From contig JAVXUO010000776.1 in NCBI GenBank assembly GCA_033065855.1, positions 36,979 through 100,978 of the forward strand: a stretch of 64,000 bases of DNA, in the 5' to 3' direction. A program made the position numbers and the translations under genes. Position 1 is the first letter of the stretch. Each line of letters opens with the position of its first letter. The DNA is from Escallonia rubra. Lineage: Eukaryota; Streptophyta; Magnoliopsida; Escalloniales; Escalloniaceae. The notes beneath the pieces were generated by a model, which saw only the letters and a list, made by a program, of their open reading frames with translations, was not told the origin of the DNA and made no database searches. Of this stretch, positions 33,627 through 47,307 are shown piece by piece.

Positions 33627-36600
33627 CTACTTTTTGAGGAAGTTCGTCAACCATTTGGCTGAGAGTTTTGGGTATCGCTTCAGACCACCTGTGAAATCGA
33701 CGTAATTTAGCCCAAAACGACTTGTGAAACCCGAATCCCACTCAAAGTTGTCCATGATTGCCCATGCAAAGAATCCTTTCACATTAACGCCCTCCCTGTA
33801 CACAAGAGAAGTAAAAAAAGTTACACTTGTGAACAAATGGAGAGAGAAACGCGTCGAAATGCCTTGTATTGCATGAATGGTTCAGAACTTACTTGATTGC
33901 TTCTACAACATTTGCTAGATGGCGGTTATAGTACCTAATTCTGAAGTTGTCCGTGAGTGCTTGCTTAAGTGTCAGTGAGGAATTATTTATCTCATCGATT
34001 CCTGCATTAACACTCATTTAGGTGTTGCTATTGACATATGTATACCTAACCATATATCTGCAAGAACTTGTTTAATTTCCGTCACCAGAAAACAATTGAT
34101 CGAGTACGTCATAATGTTCAGCAACCGGTTGCCGATGTACTCATGTAATTTTTTTCTCCCTGCAATATTGATAAAATATAAGGGACTTACCATTCTCCGT
34201 GATGTAAACGATAGGGTTCTTATAATTTTTCTTGATGTAAAGTAGAGTCTCCTTAATCCCTTGTGGATAAACATAAAGCCAATCTGATCCAGCCTACAAT
34301 ACAATTGTATGAAGAAACCCCTAGAATGAGATATCACTATTCCTTGTGATTGAAGGTGAAAGATATTAATTACATGATAAATAACAGACATGACAAATTT
34401 GTTTTACGTACCTTTTCACCAATAGGAACACCGTTTAGCGAAGCTGAAATGTAAGGTATTGTATTAGTCATCAGAAGCAAAATTCAAGAATTGCAAGAAG
34501 TGAACATAGTTTAAGCTTACTTGTGAGATTAGCACGATTATCTGTTGTGTAGCTTACGTTGACAACATCGTTCTCAAAGCTGGTCACATGGGCTGCATAA
34601 TTAGCAGTATAGTAGTTTAAGCCAAGAAAATCTAGCGACCCTTTCACCAAATTACTTTGTTCTGCAGTGAATCTGGGAAGTCGAGCTCCGATGAGACTTT
34701 TCATCAAACGAGAATAGTCACCGAAAACCAATGGGTCCATGTACCTACAGAGATAGGAAATTAAAAGGGTAGCTATGGTTGTGATTAACTTAAGCATATA
34801 TCTATTCTGGATATCGCCAAAAAGGGCTAGAAAAGTAAGTAAAAGATAATTGAAGAAGTCCTTAAATAAGTAGAGGTATTTTGGTGCTTGAGTAGCACCA
34901 TCTTGTTGTTTCAAATGCTTTTATAATGTGTAAGACGCTGGGATTTAACGGTTAGTGATATCAGGGATCCAATAATTCATCATTTAATTATAACTTGGAC
35001 TTACAGTGTGAGAGAACACATAATGGTATTTAAAAAAACTACAAATCAATAAAATTAAAAGACAATGAGATAAAGACGATAGATCTGAGTATGAAAATAG
35101 AGATAATCACAAAAGTGATGAAATGCAATTTTCACTTCCAATTAGATTAAGAATCTCATAAGGGTTCCAAGTGTGTACTCAGGGAGATTGTAAATGGGAA
35201 GACGCTATATATATATATATATATATATATGTTTTAGCAGTGTTGCCTCAATCACATTTTTTAATAAAAACAGAAACAACGGAAGCTACTCACCATCCAA
35301 GGAAAAAATCTTGTGCCCGTAATGAAGCACGGATGTCCAAACTTGAATTAGAGGCCGGTACCATCCACTTTGTTACAAGCGTGATCCCAATCGTTCCCTT
35401 TTGTTTTGGCTGAAGAATTTTTATGAGTTAGTAATAGTCACAACCAAATAGTACCGGTCGTAAAACAAAAGTTCCACATAATTATTTTTTGCAATATCAA
35501 TCGTGTTTTAGAGTCAACCTTATACTTAGTTCTATACAGGTTTGCTGCAGCAGCATGAGCAAGTATCTGGTAGTGTGTGACTATATAGGGTTCCGTAGCT
35601 GAATCTCCACCAGTACAGTTATTATTCCTCCAAGTAGAACATCGACCAGGTGCAGTTGTACCATAGTCGTAACTTGTCACGGCAAAGGTCCAGGGCTCAT
35701 TCAATGTAATCCAGTGCTTCACTCGATCACCAAATCTCTCGAAGCAAAGGTTTGCAAAGTCTTGAAAATCAGCCCTTTAACAAAAAAGAAAACTTATATC
35801 CCGCTACGAAGAATTTGAAACACCCTTCTGAAAGAAAGTACTTTTCGAACAGTAAAAATATCAACATGAGATAAACACTCACACAATTTTGGAGCTTAGG
35901 AAGCCGCCATATGCTTCCTCTAAAGCTTGGGGCACATCCCAATGGAACATAGTCACATAGGGTTGCAGACCTACAAGATGTAAAAATATATAAGAATGAC
36001 TTCATTGTATTGTAGAATACGAACGACAAATCAACATATATATTATTCGATGATTACCATTTGCTAGGAGTTCATTTATAAGATTGTTGTAGTATTTGAT
36101 TCCAGCTTCGTTCACCCCTCCACTTAGCTTCCCAGCTAGAAGTTGCAACATTTTGCATTATCAAGTTTGAAATAACAAGAAAGTTAATTGCGGAAAGTTT
36201 TGTTCCATATCAAATTTCTTTCTTATTACTGAAATGGAAGGCATGGGAGCTTGAATGTTGCTAGGTATTCTTGAAACTATTTAAAAGTGGCAGAATATCT
36301 TACTTGGTAGCACTCTAGACCATGAGATTGAAAATCGATAGGCATCTAGATTCATTCCTTTGACGATTTGTACATCTTCCTGTGACAAAATAGAGAAAAT
36401 AAAAAAGCCATAAGGGATTCAGAATATATAGATACTAGGCTAATCGAGTTTTCGAAACACGTGATGTGTATCAAACCTTGTATCGATGATAAGAATCAAC
36501 GGCCACGTCTCCATTGCTGTGATCTTTTATTCTTTCTGCAAGTTTGCAAGAGGCGCAATGAGTAGGCAAACATACTATAAGATTTCACTCTGCAGATCTT

Positions 36601-37326
36601 CCTATATTGTCGAAATCTTTAGAGATATTTAGGCTGAACAATATTCTTCAATTACATGATCCATCTCTGTCACTCATTTCTACATTATTTTTGTAACGCA
36701 GATTTTGGCATCAATTAGATAATTTTTTTTGTTGAATACAATATTTCACTGTCAAGAATGCGTATTTTAAATACAAGCGGCAGAGAGCTGCTAAGTCAGG
36801 CCCCTTTTTATTCTATTATCTATTAAATCATCATCAGGTTTCTAGAATAAGTTTTTGTTGCCAAATAAGATTTTAACATCAGCGACACCGGACTGATATC
36901 AATCAAGTTGAGGTGAACTTGAGGTTTACACACACGAAGAGAGAGACCTGGATATGTGTGTGTATAGACATCCCAATTACTCGGGCCTTTACCATCCTCA
37001 TTCCATGCGCCTTCAACCTGATCCAGTACACACATTAACACACAGAAAAATAAAAAACCTACATCTCAATGCACTAAATATCTTGAAGCAATGACACACC
37101 GCCCAAACTTTCCGCGTACCTGATAAGCAGATGATGCTGCTCCAAATACAAAACCGGCTGGAAAACTGCTGCGGTTCAGTTTATCTACCCCATAGCTTGG
37201 TAATAGAGCCTCACTAGTACGGTCAACCAGCGCCATTGGCCGGTTAAGCCCAGGATGAGCTTCATTCGAGCTCAATGCGTAAGCAAAGAAAAGAAGGCCC
37301 AAGAAAAGATAGCCTTCAATCCCCAT
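33627..37326 (-). CDS. Beta-glucosidase, glycoside hydrolase family 1 (copy A), complete
   Basis: Thirteen exons, minus strand: 37326-37120, 37017-36948, 36535-36477, 36379-36304, 36135-36058, 35970-35883, 35774-35519, 35409-35294, 34744-34521, 34443-34412, 34293-34191, 34001-33893, 33795-33627. All junctions are GT-AG and the 1,587-nt frame (528 residues) has no stop. The start [10 protein letters not shown] begins a hydrophobic signal peptide (about residues 1-23). The catalytic acid/base is Glu219 in TLNEP and the nucleophile is Glu435 in ITENG. Glycone-site residues are His173 (FHWD), Asn218, Glu491 and Trp492. Potential N-glycosylation sites include NRSS, NCTG, NVSY, NLTS and NNSS. There is no KDEL-type end (finishes NFLKK). 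Length and exon plan are standard for plant GH1. The GTTAPGRCS...NNNCTGG loop points to the defence/cyanogenic-type BGLU branch; the substrate cannot be read from sequence. Its tandem paralog is 16 kb upstream on the same strand. Confidence 0.95.
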
Positions 37327-37375
37327 GGCTGGTTAACTTGCTTTCGAGGTACAATATTTGATCTGCATACCCTGT

Positions 37376-37385
37376 CTTTATATAG
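37376..37385 (-). promoter_or_regulatory. TATA box of beta-glucosidase A
   Basis: CTATATAAAG on the minus strand, 50 bp before the ATG. The surrounding TGCAGATCAAATATTGTACC stretch is shared with copy B at the same distance. Confidence 0.75.
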
Positions 37386-40300
37386 AAGAAAACAAGGGTA
37401 GGAAATGGCGTTCCTCCTGTTTTTTTAATCATCCTATACTCCATGCACGTTATAAATTTTTGCACGTGCTAGTTTTGTTATTATATGTTTATTTAGTTTT
37501 TGGGATGTGCAGTTTACTCATATCTAATTTTTGCATGTTATATGAAACTTCAGATGTGTAATGTGAAAGGGCTTAATATCGTTTTGAGTAGACATGAGCT
37601 TTACACAGTGCAGTTGAAAGCATATATAGCCATTGTTCTAACAATGTACTCCAGGGTTTTAGGAAATCAGATAAAACTTCATGCATCTCGGCTTCATTTT
37701 GTGATGATTTAAAGTTTTAGAAGAAGTGATTGCTAACAACAATGCTACGGTATGTAGAAGGTGTCAAAGAAGGCGCTATGAATTCAAGAACGATTTCTGA
37801 GTACGGTCATGGAAGGCCTTAATATTGTAAGAATTATTTTATGACTGGAAAAAACGAATCTTTAATGCCTCTGAGAAAAAAAAAAAAACAGTTCGATCAG
37901 ATGTATCTTCACGCTTTTACTTGTTCAAGGATTTCTTCAAATTGAAACTTTAACTGAAAGTTACTTTCTACAAGAGCCCTACAAATATCTCATCACAATG
38001 TATCTTATTTGCTGTGGCTCGGCGTGGTCCATCTACGAGAACAAAGTAGTGTTACTCATGGTGTGTGACATGGTTTATGTAGTGTATTATGGGAGTGACA
38101 CCAAAATTGTGGGTGCATACATAGAACATATAGCAATACTCGGAGCATAATTGTTGCAGGGTGGTTTTTACTCTTTAATTATGCTTGCATTTTGTCCAGC
38201 ATATATATTATTAGTTTGTCAATATTGTTTGAATTGAACAAGGCCCAAAATACAATCACCAAACACATAATGATAAATCAAATATACCATTAGCGCACGA
38301 CATTATTCAAGTGTTGGTCCAAATACACGCCCATTCCTCTAAAACTGAACCAATCACATCCGGTACATTGAAAAGTATCCAAAATGTACATCTGGAAGAA
38401 GAGGTACGACTTTTTCATTTGAACATCCAAGTTCTACCCCTCGTGGGATAAGACGTACGACTTTTTCATTTGCATTATCTCAAAGGAAACAGATGTTACT
38501 GCTACATGCTGATAGGGTGCACACAGTGAGTTTTGAATTTGTGTGAGACGTGATAAGATTAAAATAGATGTGGCAAGACTAATGAATCTTTTGCTAGTAA
38601 TTCTTTCAGTGCTTTGTCTTATCTACTGTCTATCTCTCGTTGTTTATTGTCCATAGTCATCGTTGATTACGTATTTTCTGTCTTTTTGTGAATATTGGGA
38701 CTATATTGCTGCACCTTTTGTCTAATATATTGTCTCATAAAGACGAGTTCAACCCTTTTTCCATTTTCCCTTGGCATGCGTAAAGATGATTTGATATACG
38801 AAACTCTAATCCATGGGTAGACGAGAATAGTTGCTGTTTGAATCAGCATCCATTGCGTAATATACACCTCAATGTTTGCATAAATTGTTCGGCTCAAGGG
38901 GAAGAAAGAGTGCAAAAAGAGGACATCTAGTAATATTGGCGTGAAACGAATAATATGAGTTATCAGGTCCTGAATGTATATACTTCGGATACACGTTAAA
39001 GCAAACTGTGAATTGAAGCAGTCAAAGGACATTCAGCATCTTATAAAGGATATTGAACATCTTCTGGCGACCTTCATATTAGATTGAGCGACCGTGACAG
39101 TGGAACGAGTCGTGACCTCTCATGGTGGAAGTTTAATATATATGTGTGTGTGTCGTTTTAATTAGTAATTGTTGATAATTAATAATTAGCAATAAGTTAA
39201 AAGTTGTTAACCCAGACCCTACACCAAGGGTGTATCAAGAGTAACTACTTGGATGCATATAGGAATACCAGTTGCAGGCCTTTTGTCCCAAATGCTAAGT
39301 TTCAGGCAATAATTTGCCGAAATTCAAGAGAAAATAATTGTAACAACTTCTTGCCGGTAGCAATATTCGGTATCAAATTATTTCAAGCTGCGGATAAGCC
39401 TTTTGTAATTTAGACGAAATTGGGACTATAAGGACCACACTGCTCGAGTTCCCTCATCCTTTTCTAGACCCCTTTCTCATAAAACACAAATGTACAAGCG
39501 ACAGTGGTTTTACTTCTTTTTTTCTCGGGTTCTTGTGCGAACAAAGACGTAGCCAAACTGTTTACAACTTAAGCAACCAAAATAGGTTGTGAAGCTACAT
39601 ATAAACGCAATAAACGAATTACACTAGCATAATTAGATTACTTCTACATATTGAAGATTCGAGTTCTCGCTCTGTTCGGTGTTGGAGTAAGTTTTCTCGA
39701 GTTATCCCATTCATTGACGGAAAATCGTAGTAAAACCTTCTACGTGACATTTCTGGGAGCATTTTAGCGACAAAATGCAATCACTACCATTGTAATTTTC
39801 GCTAAAGGTTGCTGAATGCCAAAAAAAATTCGTAAGGCCAAATTCCGTTGCTGTGAAAAGAGTTGGAAGAAGTTAGCAGCTGGAGCAAGAAAATACCCTT
39901 AACTCAGATTTAGACCAGCAGGTCTCAGTAAAATACTAAAGTTACTGTGACTTGCAAAGGCCAAATTCGGTTCAGACAGCGACTATCTGCTGAGTCAAAG
40001 ATTGATTGTAGTCCAATTTTCAAGTTTCGCTGTCGGGATTATTAGTTTATACTACCATGTGGCTTTGTATGGTCATTTAAATAATTCTAGTAAAACTGAA
40101 AAAGTATTTTTCTTGATATGAATGATAAAATTTGTAAACGTTAAGACAAGTAGAGGCTGAGATGGGACTGTAGTGTCTAACTGGCTATTATTGTTAATGC
40201 TATCTTGATGCTTTGTAAGACGTGATTGTTTTCCTCCTCGTCAAACTCTCATATATATGTTCTTAAGCACCTATATGGCACACATGTCCTGCTAATTTTT

Positions 40301-41198
40301 TTGTAAAGCTGTTTTTATGCTAAAATAAAGTGATTGTAAATGGTTGCTAAACATGCTTAGTTTCATTTTTCAATACGTTTTTGCGATTATTATGAGCAAC
40401 ACTCTTTTAGCGATACTAAACAGATTAGGTTAAGACAAAAATACCAACCATACTAATTCTCGTTATATATAGGGAGGGTTGTAGGCATCATCCTATAACA
40501 GCGACAATTAAGATATTTCCTTCATCAAAAAGCCAAAATAATCATATTTCATATCTGAGAACATTCGCCGAACTTCGACAAACAAATTCCAGCTCCACCG
40601 CCACCTTACGCTGCCACGAACTCCACCCATGGCATAAGCTCAACCGCTATTACCGTCTTGTTTCAATTTTGCGTTTCTTTTATCAACATTTTTTTTAATT
40701 ATAGGAACACCTTAAGGACATTGCTGCACTGGCAATGACTTTGTTAAGATTGATTTCAATTCAAAATATTCTCATCCTTGATCCTAGGGATACTGAGAAG
40801 AAAAAACCGCACTATACAATAGTGAATAGCTTGACTGTGTAAACGTGTTCTGCACTAGTTGTTTTCTAGAACTTAGCAATAATGTAGCATTAACAAATGG
40901 TTCAAGTTTGCTTGAATTATGTTTTGCTCGAAGATAGAAACAATTTGATGGTATTAATTAGTCAGCTGCAGCTCTTCCATGTTCAAATATTCCCTCCCGT
41001 GATGAAGGTATCTATTCTACCATGTGGTAAAGGAACTTGTTTAGGCTATTGTACGAAAATCAGTTTAGATCTTCAGGCATGTGATGGATCTGCCCTATCC
41101 AGTGGGGAAATTAATATCACTAATCTCGAGCAATAGGGTGGTCGATTATGACATTTGGGCGAACTTACTTTGCAAAATTTTTGTTTTTAGTACGAGAT
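37386..41198. other. Intergenic region upstream of beta-glucosidase A
   Basis: No gene recognised. The minus frame 38667-39032 (121 residues) and plus frame 39204-39413 have no family signature. A 79-residue plus frame at 40897-41136 has balanced composition (FPPVMKVSILPCGKGTCLGY, DLQACDGSALSSGEINITNL) and could be an exon remnant. A TATA-like TTATATATAGGGAGG lies near 40464. I cannot assign a product. Confidence 0.4.
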
Positions 41199-41199
41199 T

Positions 41200-41238
<39 letters not shown>
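41199..41238. repeat. (CA)n(TA)n microsatellite
   Basis: About 25 bp of (AC)n followed by (AT)n, directly left of the MITE arm. A related (TA)n + CACA tract resumes at 48568, as if one microsatellite had been split. Confidence 0.85.
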
Positions 41239-41419
41239 GGGAGATAATAAAATGCTAGTACTAGCAAGTTGCCAACTCTCTGGTTCATATCCTTTTCACC
41301 CCCTTACCTTTTATCCAATTCACTTAAAACACATCATATTTATCAAAAGACTAAAATTGACCTCTTTCAAGATTAGAACATGTCATTCCTGACCAATGAA
41401 GAATTTGGACATACAAAAT

Positions 41420-41432
41420 TGGTATCAGAGCC
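41420..41432 (+). other. Viral tRNA-Met primer-binding site
   Basis: TGGTATCAGAGCC, complementary to the 3' end of initiator tRNA-Met; it conventionally marks position 1 of a caulimovirid genome. Confidence 0.85.
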
Positions 41433-41587
41433 TAATCAAAGGCGAGATTCAACTGAAAAACTCATGAAAATTCTTTGTTTATTAAATCATATGACATGAA
41501 TTATACACTTTAAATAATGAAAAAACTGAGATAACATGATTATTAAATCAAATAATGGATGTATCTCATTAAACTTTAAATATCTGT

Positions 41588-43184
41588 AGAACTCTAAACA
41601 AGATAACATCTCAGATATTAACTGAATTACATAATTCAGATAAATGGCTAGGAAGTGAAAATCACGTCCTAAACTCAGATAACTTCTTATCAAACTTTGA
41701 AAGTTATGACACTACAAATAAATACTATAGCAAAGAAACTTCATATGTATTTGAAGAAGTTATAGCATACAGTGGTAGCGAAAGCGAAATAAAACCCTCT
41801 TCGAGTTGCTCAAAAGATACCAAAGATCCCGTCAAGGGAATAGATGCAAAAGAAATACAAAAAATAATAAATGATTACTTGGACAAAGTAGAAAAAGATA
41901 AATCATTGAAAAAATCAATGATGGATGAAATAGATCCAGTTGTTTTAAAAGAACAACAATATAAACACGAAGAAAAAAGAGCCATATTAGAAGTAAATAA
42001 GACATTTTCTGATATGAATTTATGGAACGGAGAAATCGATCCAAACTATGTAGGAGCGTGAAATTCAGAATTAAATTTAGAAAGAAATTTTAAATTTAAT
42101 AACGCCTATATAAGGACAAATTTAAAACAAAAATGTGTCCCCAAAATAGAAGAAATGAACCCGTAAATCAATACGGCATATATCTTGATATCGATTGTAT
42201 TTCAAATACTGAAGAAACAATCGTAATTGGCCACAAGCCTTAAGAATTGACATAATATGTGGTAATTTAACAGAAAGACATGCTATGAAACATTTTATTC
42301 GAGAAACCTTGCGAGGAAACGCAGCTAGATTCTGGAATAGCATAGCAGACAACGAAATGATAATTGAAACCCAGAGCAAGCTCAATATTTCTTAAGAATG
42401 GATAATGTTTTATGCATATAACCTCAAAAGAGAGTTTTGCGGAATATCTATAAATAATATAGGTATTCAAGAAAAAAGTGCTTTCACAAATTTGACAAAA
42501 CTACAAATGTGATATGTGCTATTTTAAAAATTGCACTTGTGAATTTAAAAAAATAATTTTATAAGTTAAAAATTAGAGATAGTCTCCATTGGCAAAATAA
42601 ATTTATTACCAAACTCCCTAAACCATAGGACGAGTTAGAAGAAAAAGAATTTACTAAATTCCTAAACGACGGAATGCTTTACGATTCATTAGGAGGAAGG
42701 ATTGCAGCTGTAGAAGAAGTTCTAAAGAAATATTGTACTGAATGATAGGCAATAAAAGATATGAAAAAAGTTCGTATGAGTTACGACTACTGTTCTAAAG
42801 TCGATAACATGGTAAACAGTTATGGATGCGAAAAGAAGCCAAACTTCATGAAAAAAAATTCGAGAAGAAAATTTTTGGAAACGAAAAAAGATATGTGAAG
42901 AAATGGAAAAAAATTCAGAAAAGAAAATTTAATCCATCAAGAGAAAGACCAAAACCATGGGGAAGATATATTGGAAAAAAAAATCTAAGATTCAGTGTAA
43001 AAAACCTTCATGTCCAAAAGGAAAATCATCAGAAGAGTGTGATTTTTGTTGGTTATGAGGCGAAAAAGGATATTATGCAAATAAATGTCCAGGTAAGAAA
43101 AGAAAGCAAAACATAAGATCTTTCTTATTCGCTGAAGAAAGATACGAGCCAGCATGGGGATACGAATTAGATTCTGAAGACTAA
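41588..43184 (+). pseudogene. Caulimovirid capsid-protein-like region (broken)
   Basis: Acidic, Lys/Glu-rich N-terminal part (41680-42060, ends in a stop), then a core at 42240-42480 that includes RGNAARFWNSI, then a Lys/Arg-rich part. It ends at a CCHC-type zinc knuckle (43037-43091). There the second Cys position is a TGA stop and the His position is Tyr. This is the usual capsid layout: acidic start, core, basic tail, nucleic-acid-binding knuckle. Many stops and frame changes. A second copy of the first ~900 bp lies at 49352-50290. Confidence 0.7.
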
Positions 43185-43403
43185 GCGAAAGAGCTTGTTT
43201 CAGAATAGTACGAATCTGATGATGAAACAACATCAGATAACGAAGAAAGTTTAAACAGAACTTTAAAAGGCATAGGCACGATCTTCATGATGTCAGAAAC
43301 CTACGACCATGAAGAAGAGATGATTCCCTTATCTAATAACATAATTAGTTAGAGTGAATCAATTGAGGAAGAAACTCCCGGTTCTACTATAAACCACTGG
43401 GAG

Positions 43404-44276
43404 ATGCATAAAATCAAGGTTGGAGAAATATACAAAAACTCCATATTCAGGTTCAAGAGTAAGATGAATGTAGAGATCTCTGAAGGAAAAACCTCAGTAA
43501 GTCAAACTGAAGAAAGAATACTAGACATTCCTCTCTTCAAGACAGATAAGGCAAAACAATACCTTAGAGGAGGATATCACTATGTCTATATTGGTATGAT
43601 ACAAGTTAGTCTTTGTTCATTATTCATAGATAGTAGAGATACACCAGTAATCTGTTGTTTAACAGATAATCGGTAATTTTTTTTTTTGAAAAAGCCCTAA
43701 TAAGGGGTATCCAAAGTAACTTATATAACGGACCTGTTTGGTTTAAAACCACACCAAACTACTTCATGTCCTTGAAAGATCCTTATCTTAATAAAGCATT
43801 AGGACTGAGGATTCAGACTCAAGGCATGACCGAATTACGGGAAGTCTGCAAAAACATTGCAGTACAATATCGTCTAGTTTACAAAGTGGTAAATATCACT
43901 AATCTACTAAGTAAAACGCTAAACAGTGAAGTAAAACTATTTGAACAAATAAGTAGTAATGTCCGAGCAATAAAAGTAGGGAAGATAAATAAATTCAAAG
44001 CAACTATCATGGCCTAAAAAATGGGTGATAGGAGAAGGATTAGCTAGTAAACAACTAGAACAAATGCAGATTAGGGAAAATAAAAGTGTTGTTATACTCG
44101 AAGAACCAATGAGACATTTTGTCTCTTCAATATCTTCCACGTCTACAAATCCAAAAGGCAAAGGAAATGAAATAATGTTAGAAGAAGCTATCAAAGATGA
44201 AGACAGTTCTGATGAAGACATCATAGGGTACAAAATAGTTACCATTCCAATCAGACGAAGACCACAACATAAGTAA
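43404..44276 (+). pseudogene. Movement-protein-like region (broken)
   Basis: Three plus-strand frames (43404-43676, 43766-44017, 44025-44276) lie between the capsid and protease regions. The first has a SVSQTEERILDIPLF start and a YLRGGYHYVYIGMIQVSL block typical of 30K-superfamily movement proteins, which modify plasmodesmata. Interrupted by stops at 43676 and about 44016. Confidence 0.6.
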
Positions 44277-44402
44277 ATGACACTGTCCAGAAGAAGCTTA
44301 AAGAAAAAAGCTTGACAGGAGATGAGCTTTAAAAGGGTATTGAAGACATCATGAGAATTATCAAAGTTAAAAGAAGGTCCGAAAAAAATAAATAATAAAT
44401 GG

Positions 44403-44681
44403 ATGGCGGTAAGTCCAAACAATTCTTACATAGAATTAAGTTTTGATTTCCAGGGTTATCACCTTTTTAAAATTGATGCTTTAGTTGATACTGGAGCATC
44501 CTATTGCCTGACACGACCAAGAATTTTACCCTCTGAAAAACGGATCAAAATAGATCAACTCATGAACATGAGAATGTCAAATGTCGATGAGTTCGAACCA
44601 GAATATGAGGCTTATGATATTCCGGTCATAATAAATGCAAAAAAGTTCATTATACAGCGATTAATCCAATTCATTCATTAG
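44403..44681 (+). pseudogene. Viral aspartic protease region
   Basis: Contains the active-site motif ALVDTGASYCLT in a 92-residue frame; it would be the N-terminal domain of the protease-RT-RNase H polyprotein. Followed by a frameshift. Confidence 0.8.
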
Positions 44682-45060
44682 ACGACGATTTTTTAATAGG
44701 AAATGCTTTCCTCAAACAAGCTGAAAATCGACCATTTATTCAAGAAGAGTTTCAAATTGAAATACAACATCAAAAAATTCCGTTTGAAAATATGTTGCTC
44801 AAAAATGTAAATTTGGTTTTCGTCTAGAAAAACAAATTGAAATTCAAAAACATATCCAGAATGAGTCGCTCTATGCAGCCCATCGTGGTGAAGAGAACAT
44901 AAAAGACTCATGGAAAAGGTTACTTGAAGAAGAAGTAACCAAGGAAGAATTACTTAACGAAAAAGTAATCAAAGAAAATGACAGTTGGGTTAAAAAAATA
45001 AACCAATATTCTCAATGCAAACAAGGAAAAGAAATTCCTAGTCTTGATAGTATAAAAAAA

Positions 45061-46437
45061 ATGTTAGAAAATAATTTTAGTGATGGCCCGTTAAAATTAT
45101 GGGAAAATGATAAACCTTGGGCAACATTGACCATCAAGGATAAAGATTATGTGGTTAACGTAAAATCAATGCAACGTAGTCTTGAGATGGTTCAAGAATT
45201 TGAACTACAGATTACTGAAATACTAAAACAATGGTTAATAAGACCCAGTGAGAGTCCTCATTCAAGTCTGGCTTTCATGGTAAAAAATCATGCAGAACAG
45301 GCTAGAGAAAAAGCCAAATTAGTCATAGACTATAGAGCTTTAAACACAATAACATTCAAAGATGGCTATAAAATTTCAAACAAGGATATGCTGATAAATA
45401 AAATCCAGCTAGCCAACTTTTTCTCGAAGTTTGATTTAAAAAGTGGATATTGGCAAATCAAAATGAAAGAATCATCAATTCCATTAACTGCTTTTAGTGC
45501 ACCACAGGTGCACTATGAATGGACGGTGTTCCCATTCGAATTAAAAATGCTCCACCTTTATTTCAAAGAAAGATGGATAACACTTTTAGAAAGCACGGAG
45601 ATTACTGTGTGGTGCACATAGATGACATATTAGTATTCTCAAAAACTAGAGAAGAACATATAAATCATCTTAAAAAGATATCACAAGAATTCATTGACCG
45701 TGGATTAGTACTATCACAAAATAAATGTGAATGGGAACAAACCACCATTAACTTTCTAAGATTGAGAATAGAAGACAGTAGAAAAATTATCCTTCAAGAT
45801 CACATAGCTGAAAAAATAAAGCTATTTACAGAACAAATCAATGATGTAAAGCAACTTCAAAGGTTTATTGGGTTGTTAAATTACGCGAGGAAACTCATCC
45901 CACATTTATCAAACTTAACAGAAACCTTAAGTAAAAAGCTTAGAAAAAGAAAATGGATATGGGAAGATGAAGATGCCCAAAGTATTATATGGATAAAAGG
46001 TCAGGTAAAAACCCTGCCAAAATTAAGCTTGCCTAAACAAGGAGACACGTTAGTTCTAGAAACTGACGCTTCTGAAAATTGTTGGGGTGCAATATTAAAA
46101 GCAATACCCCCTAATCAAGCTGAAGAACAACTGTGTGGATACTGGAGTGGAACCTTTAAGGATGCAGAAACTCGGTATCACATAAACAGAAAAGAGTTCT
46201 TAGCTATAAAAACGTGACATAAAATCTTTTTACATATTTCTAGTTTCAGAACACTTTCTTATCAGAACAAATAATAGGTGTTTTAAAGCTTTCCTCAAAA
46301 GAGACCTAAGCGATGTTAGTAAACACAAGACTTTATCGATGGCAAAAATCGTTTAGCTATTATACTTTTGATGTAGAATACATCTCATTAGCCAAAAGTG
46401 CACTTGCAGATAGCCTAACAAGGGAATTATGGTTTAT
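45061..46437 (+). pseudogene. Viral reverse transcriptase and RNase H (frameshifted)
   Basis: Frame 45061-45621 holds the RT fingers and palm start (KLVIDYRALN; FSKFDLKSGYWQIKM; PLTAFSAPQVHYEW). A frameshift near 45545 moves the rest to frame 45519-46217 (VVHIDDILVFS catalytic motif; RFIGLLNYARKLIP connection; LETDASENCWGAIL RNase H). The RNase H tail continues past a stop to about 46430 (ALADSLTREL). The domain order and the lack of integrase are caulimovirid. Confidence 0.9.
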
Positions 46438-47307
46438 GATGTAGGGAGTTGTTGTTACTCCAAAAAAGACTACTCAAAAGGCCTTAAAGAATGGTATGAA
46501 GCAGGAGATCCTGAAGTCGGTTTACTAGGAGAACCATCAGGAAAATTCGACTACTACGTCATTTATCCTAAAAAGAAAGATGACAGTTCTTTGTCACTCA
46601 CAAATCCTCTCCCAGTAGCGGAAGAGGATGGTTGGAAGTACCAACCTGAATGTCCTGGAACAGGACGATACAAAACTAAGCGTTCAAAACCCATGCATAA
46701 GTTTTGGAATAAAGAGAGTGCTGAAACCTCAACAGGAAGGTGCCCTAAACAAGTGGGGAAGAAAATAAAAAATTATTATCCTAACAACAAGGATCTAAAA
46801 AGAAAGTAGCAACTGACGAAGATGAAAAATCTTCAAAGCAAAAAGCTACCATAACACAAACCAATGATAATAAAACAAAATCATTTTATCATCCAGGGTT
46901 ACGTGAAGAGAGTAAAAATTTCTTTTGAAATGTCTGGCATTATCTGAGGAAAAATTACCGAAAATAGTTACGAAGAACCCTTAGTCAATTAACTGATTAT
47001 GTTAAGCATTTAGAAGAAAAACAGAAAAACTTAATATAAACGATGAAGAAGTAATGATAATCTAACAAGAAAAGGAAGAAGAATTCGGTTGCTAGAAGAA
47101 CTAGAATCATTACTCCCAGCTGATATCACTACAAAAATAAAAAAACTAGTTAGGAAAGAGAATGAACACGAAGAGATCCTTCGCAAACCAGAAATGAAGG
47201 CATTCCTGAATTGGGATTATGGATGGTTAAGCCTCACATTACCATTAGATAAGGTTGATCTTAAATGGATTGAACATGGACTCGTAGACACGTTCGAAAT
47301 AAATTGA
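46429..47307 (+). pseudogene. Downstream viral frames of unknown role
   Basis: Frames 46429-46809 (126 residues, FDYYVIYPKKKDD region, Lys-rich end) and 47089-47307 (72 residues). The position after the polymerase is where many caulimovirids encode the translation transactivator/inclusion-body protein; similarity is not clear enough to assign it. Confidence 0.4.
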
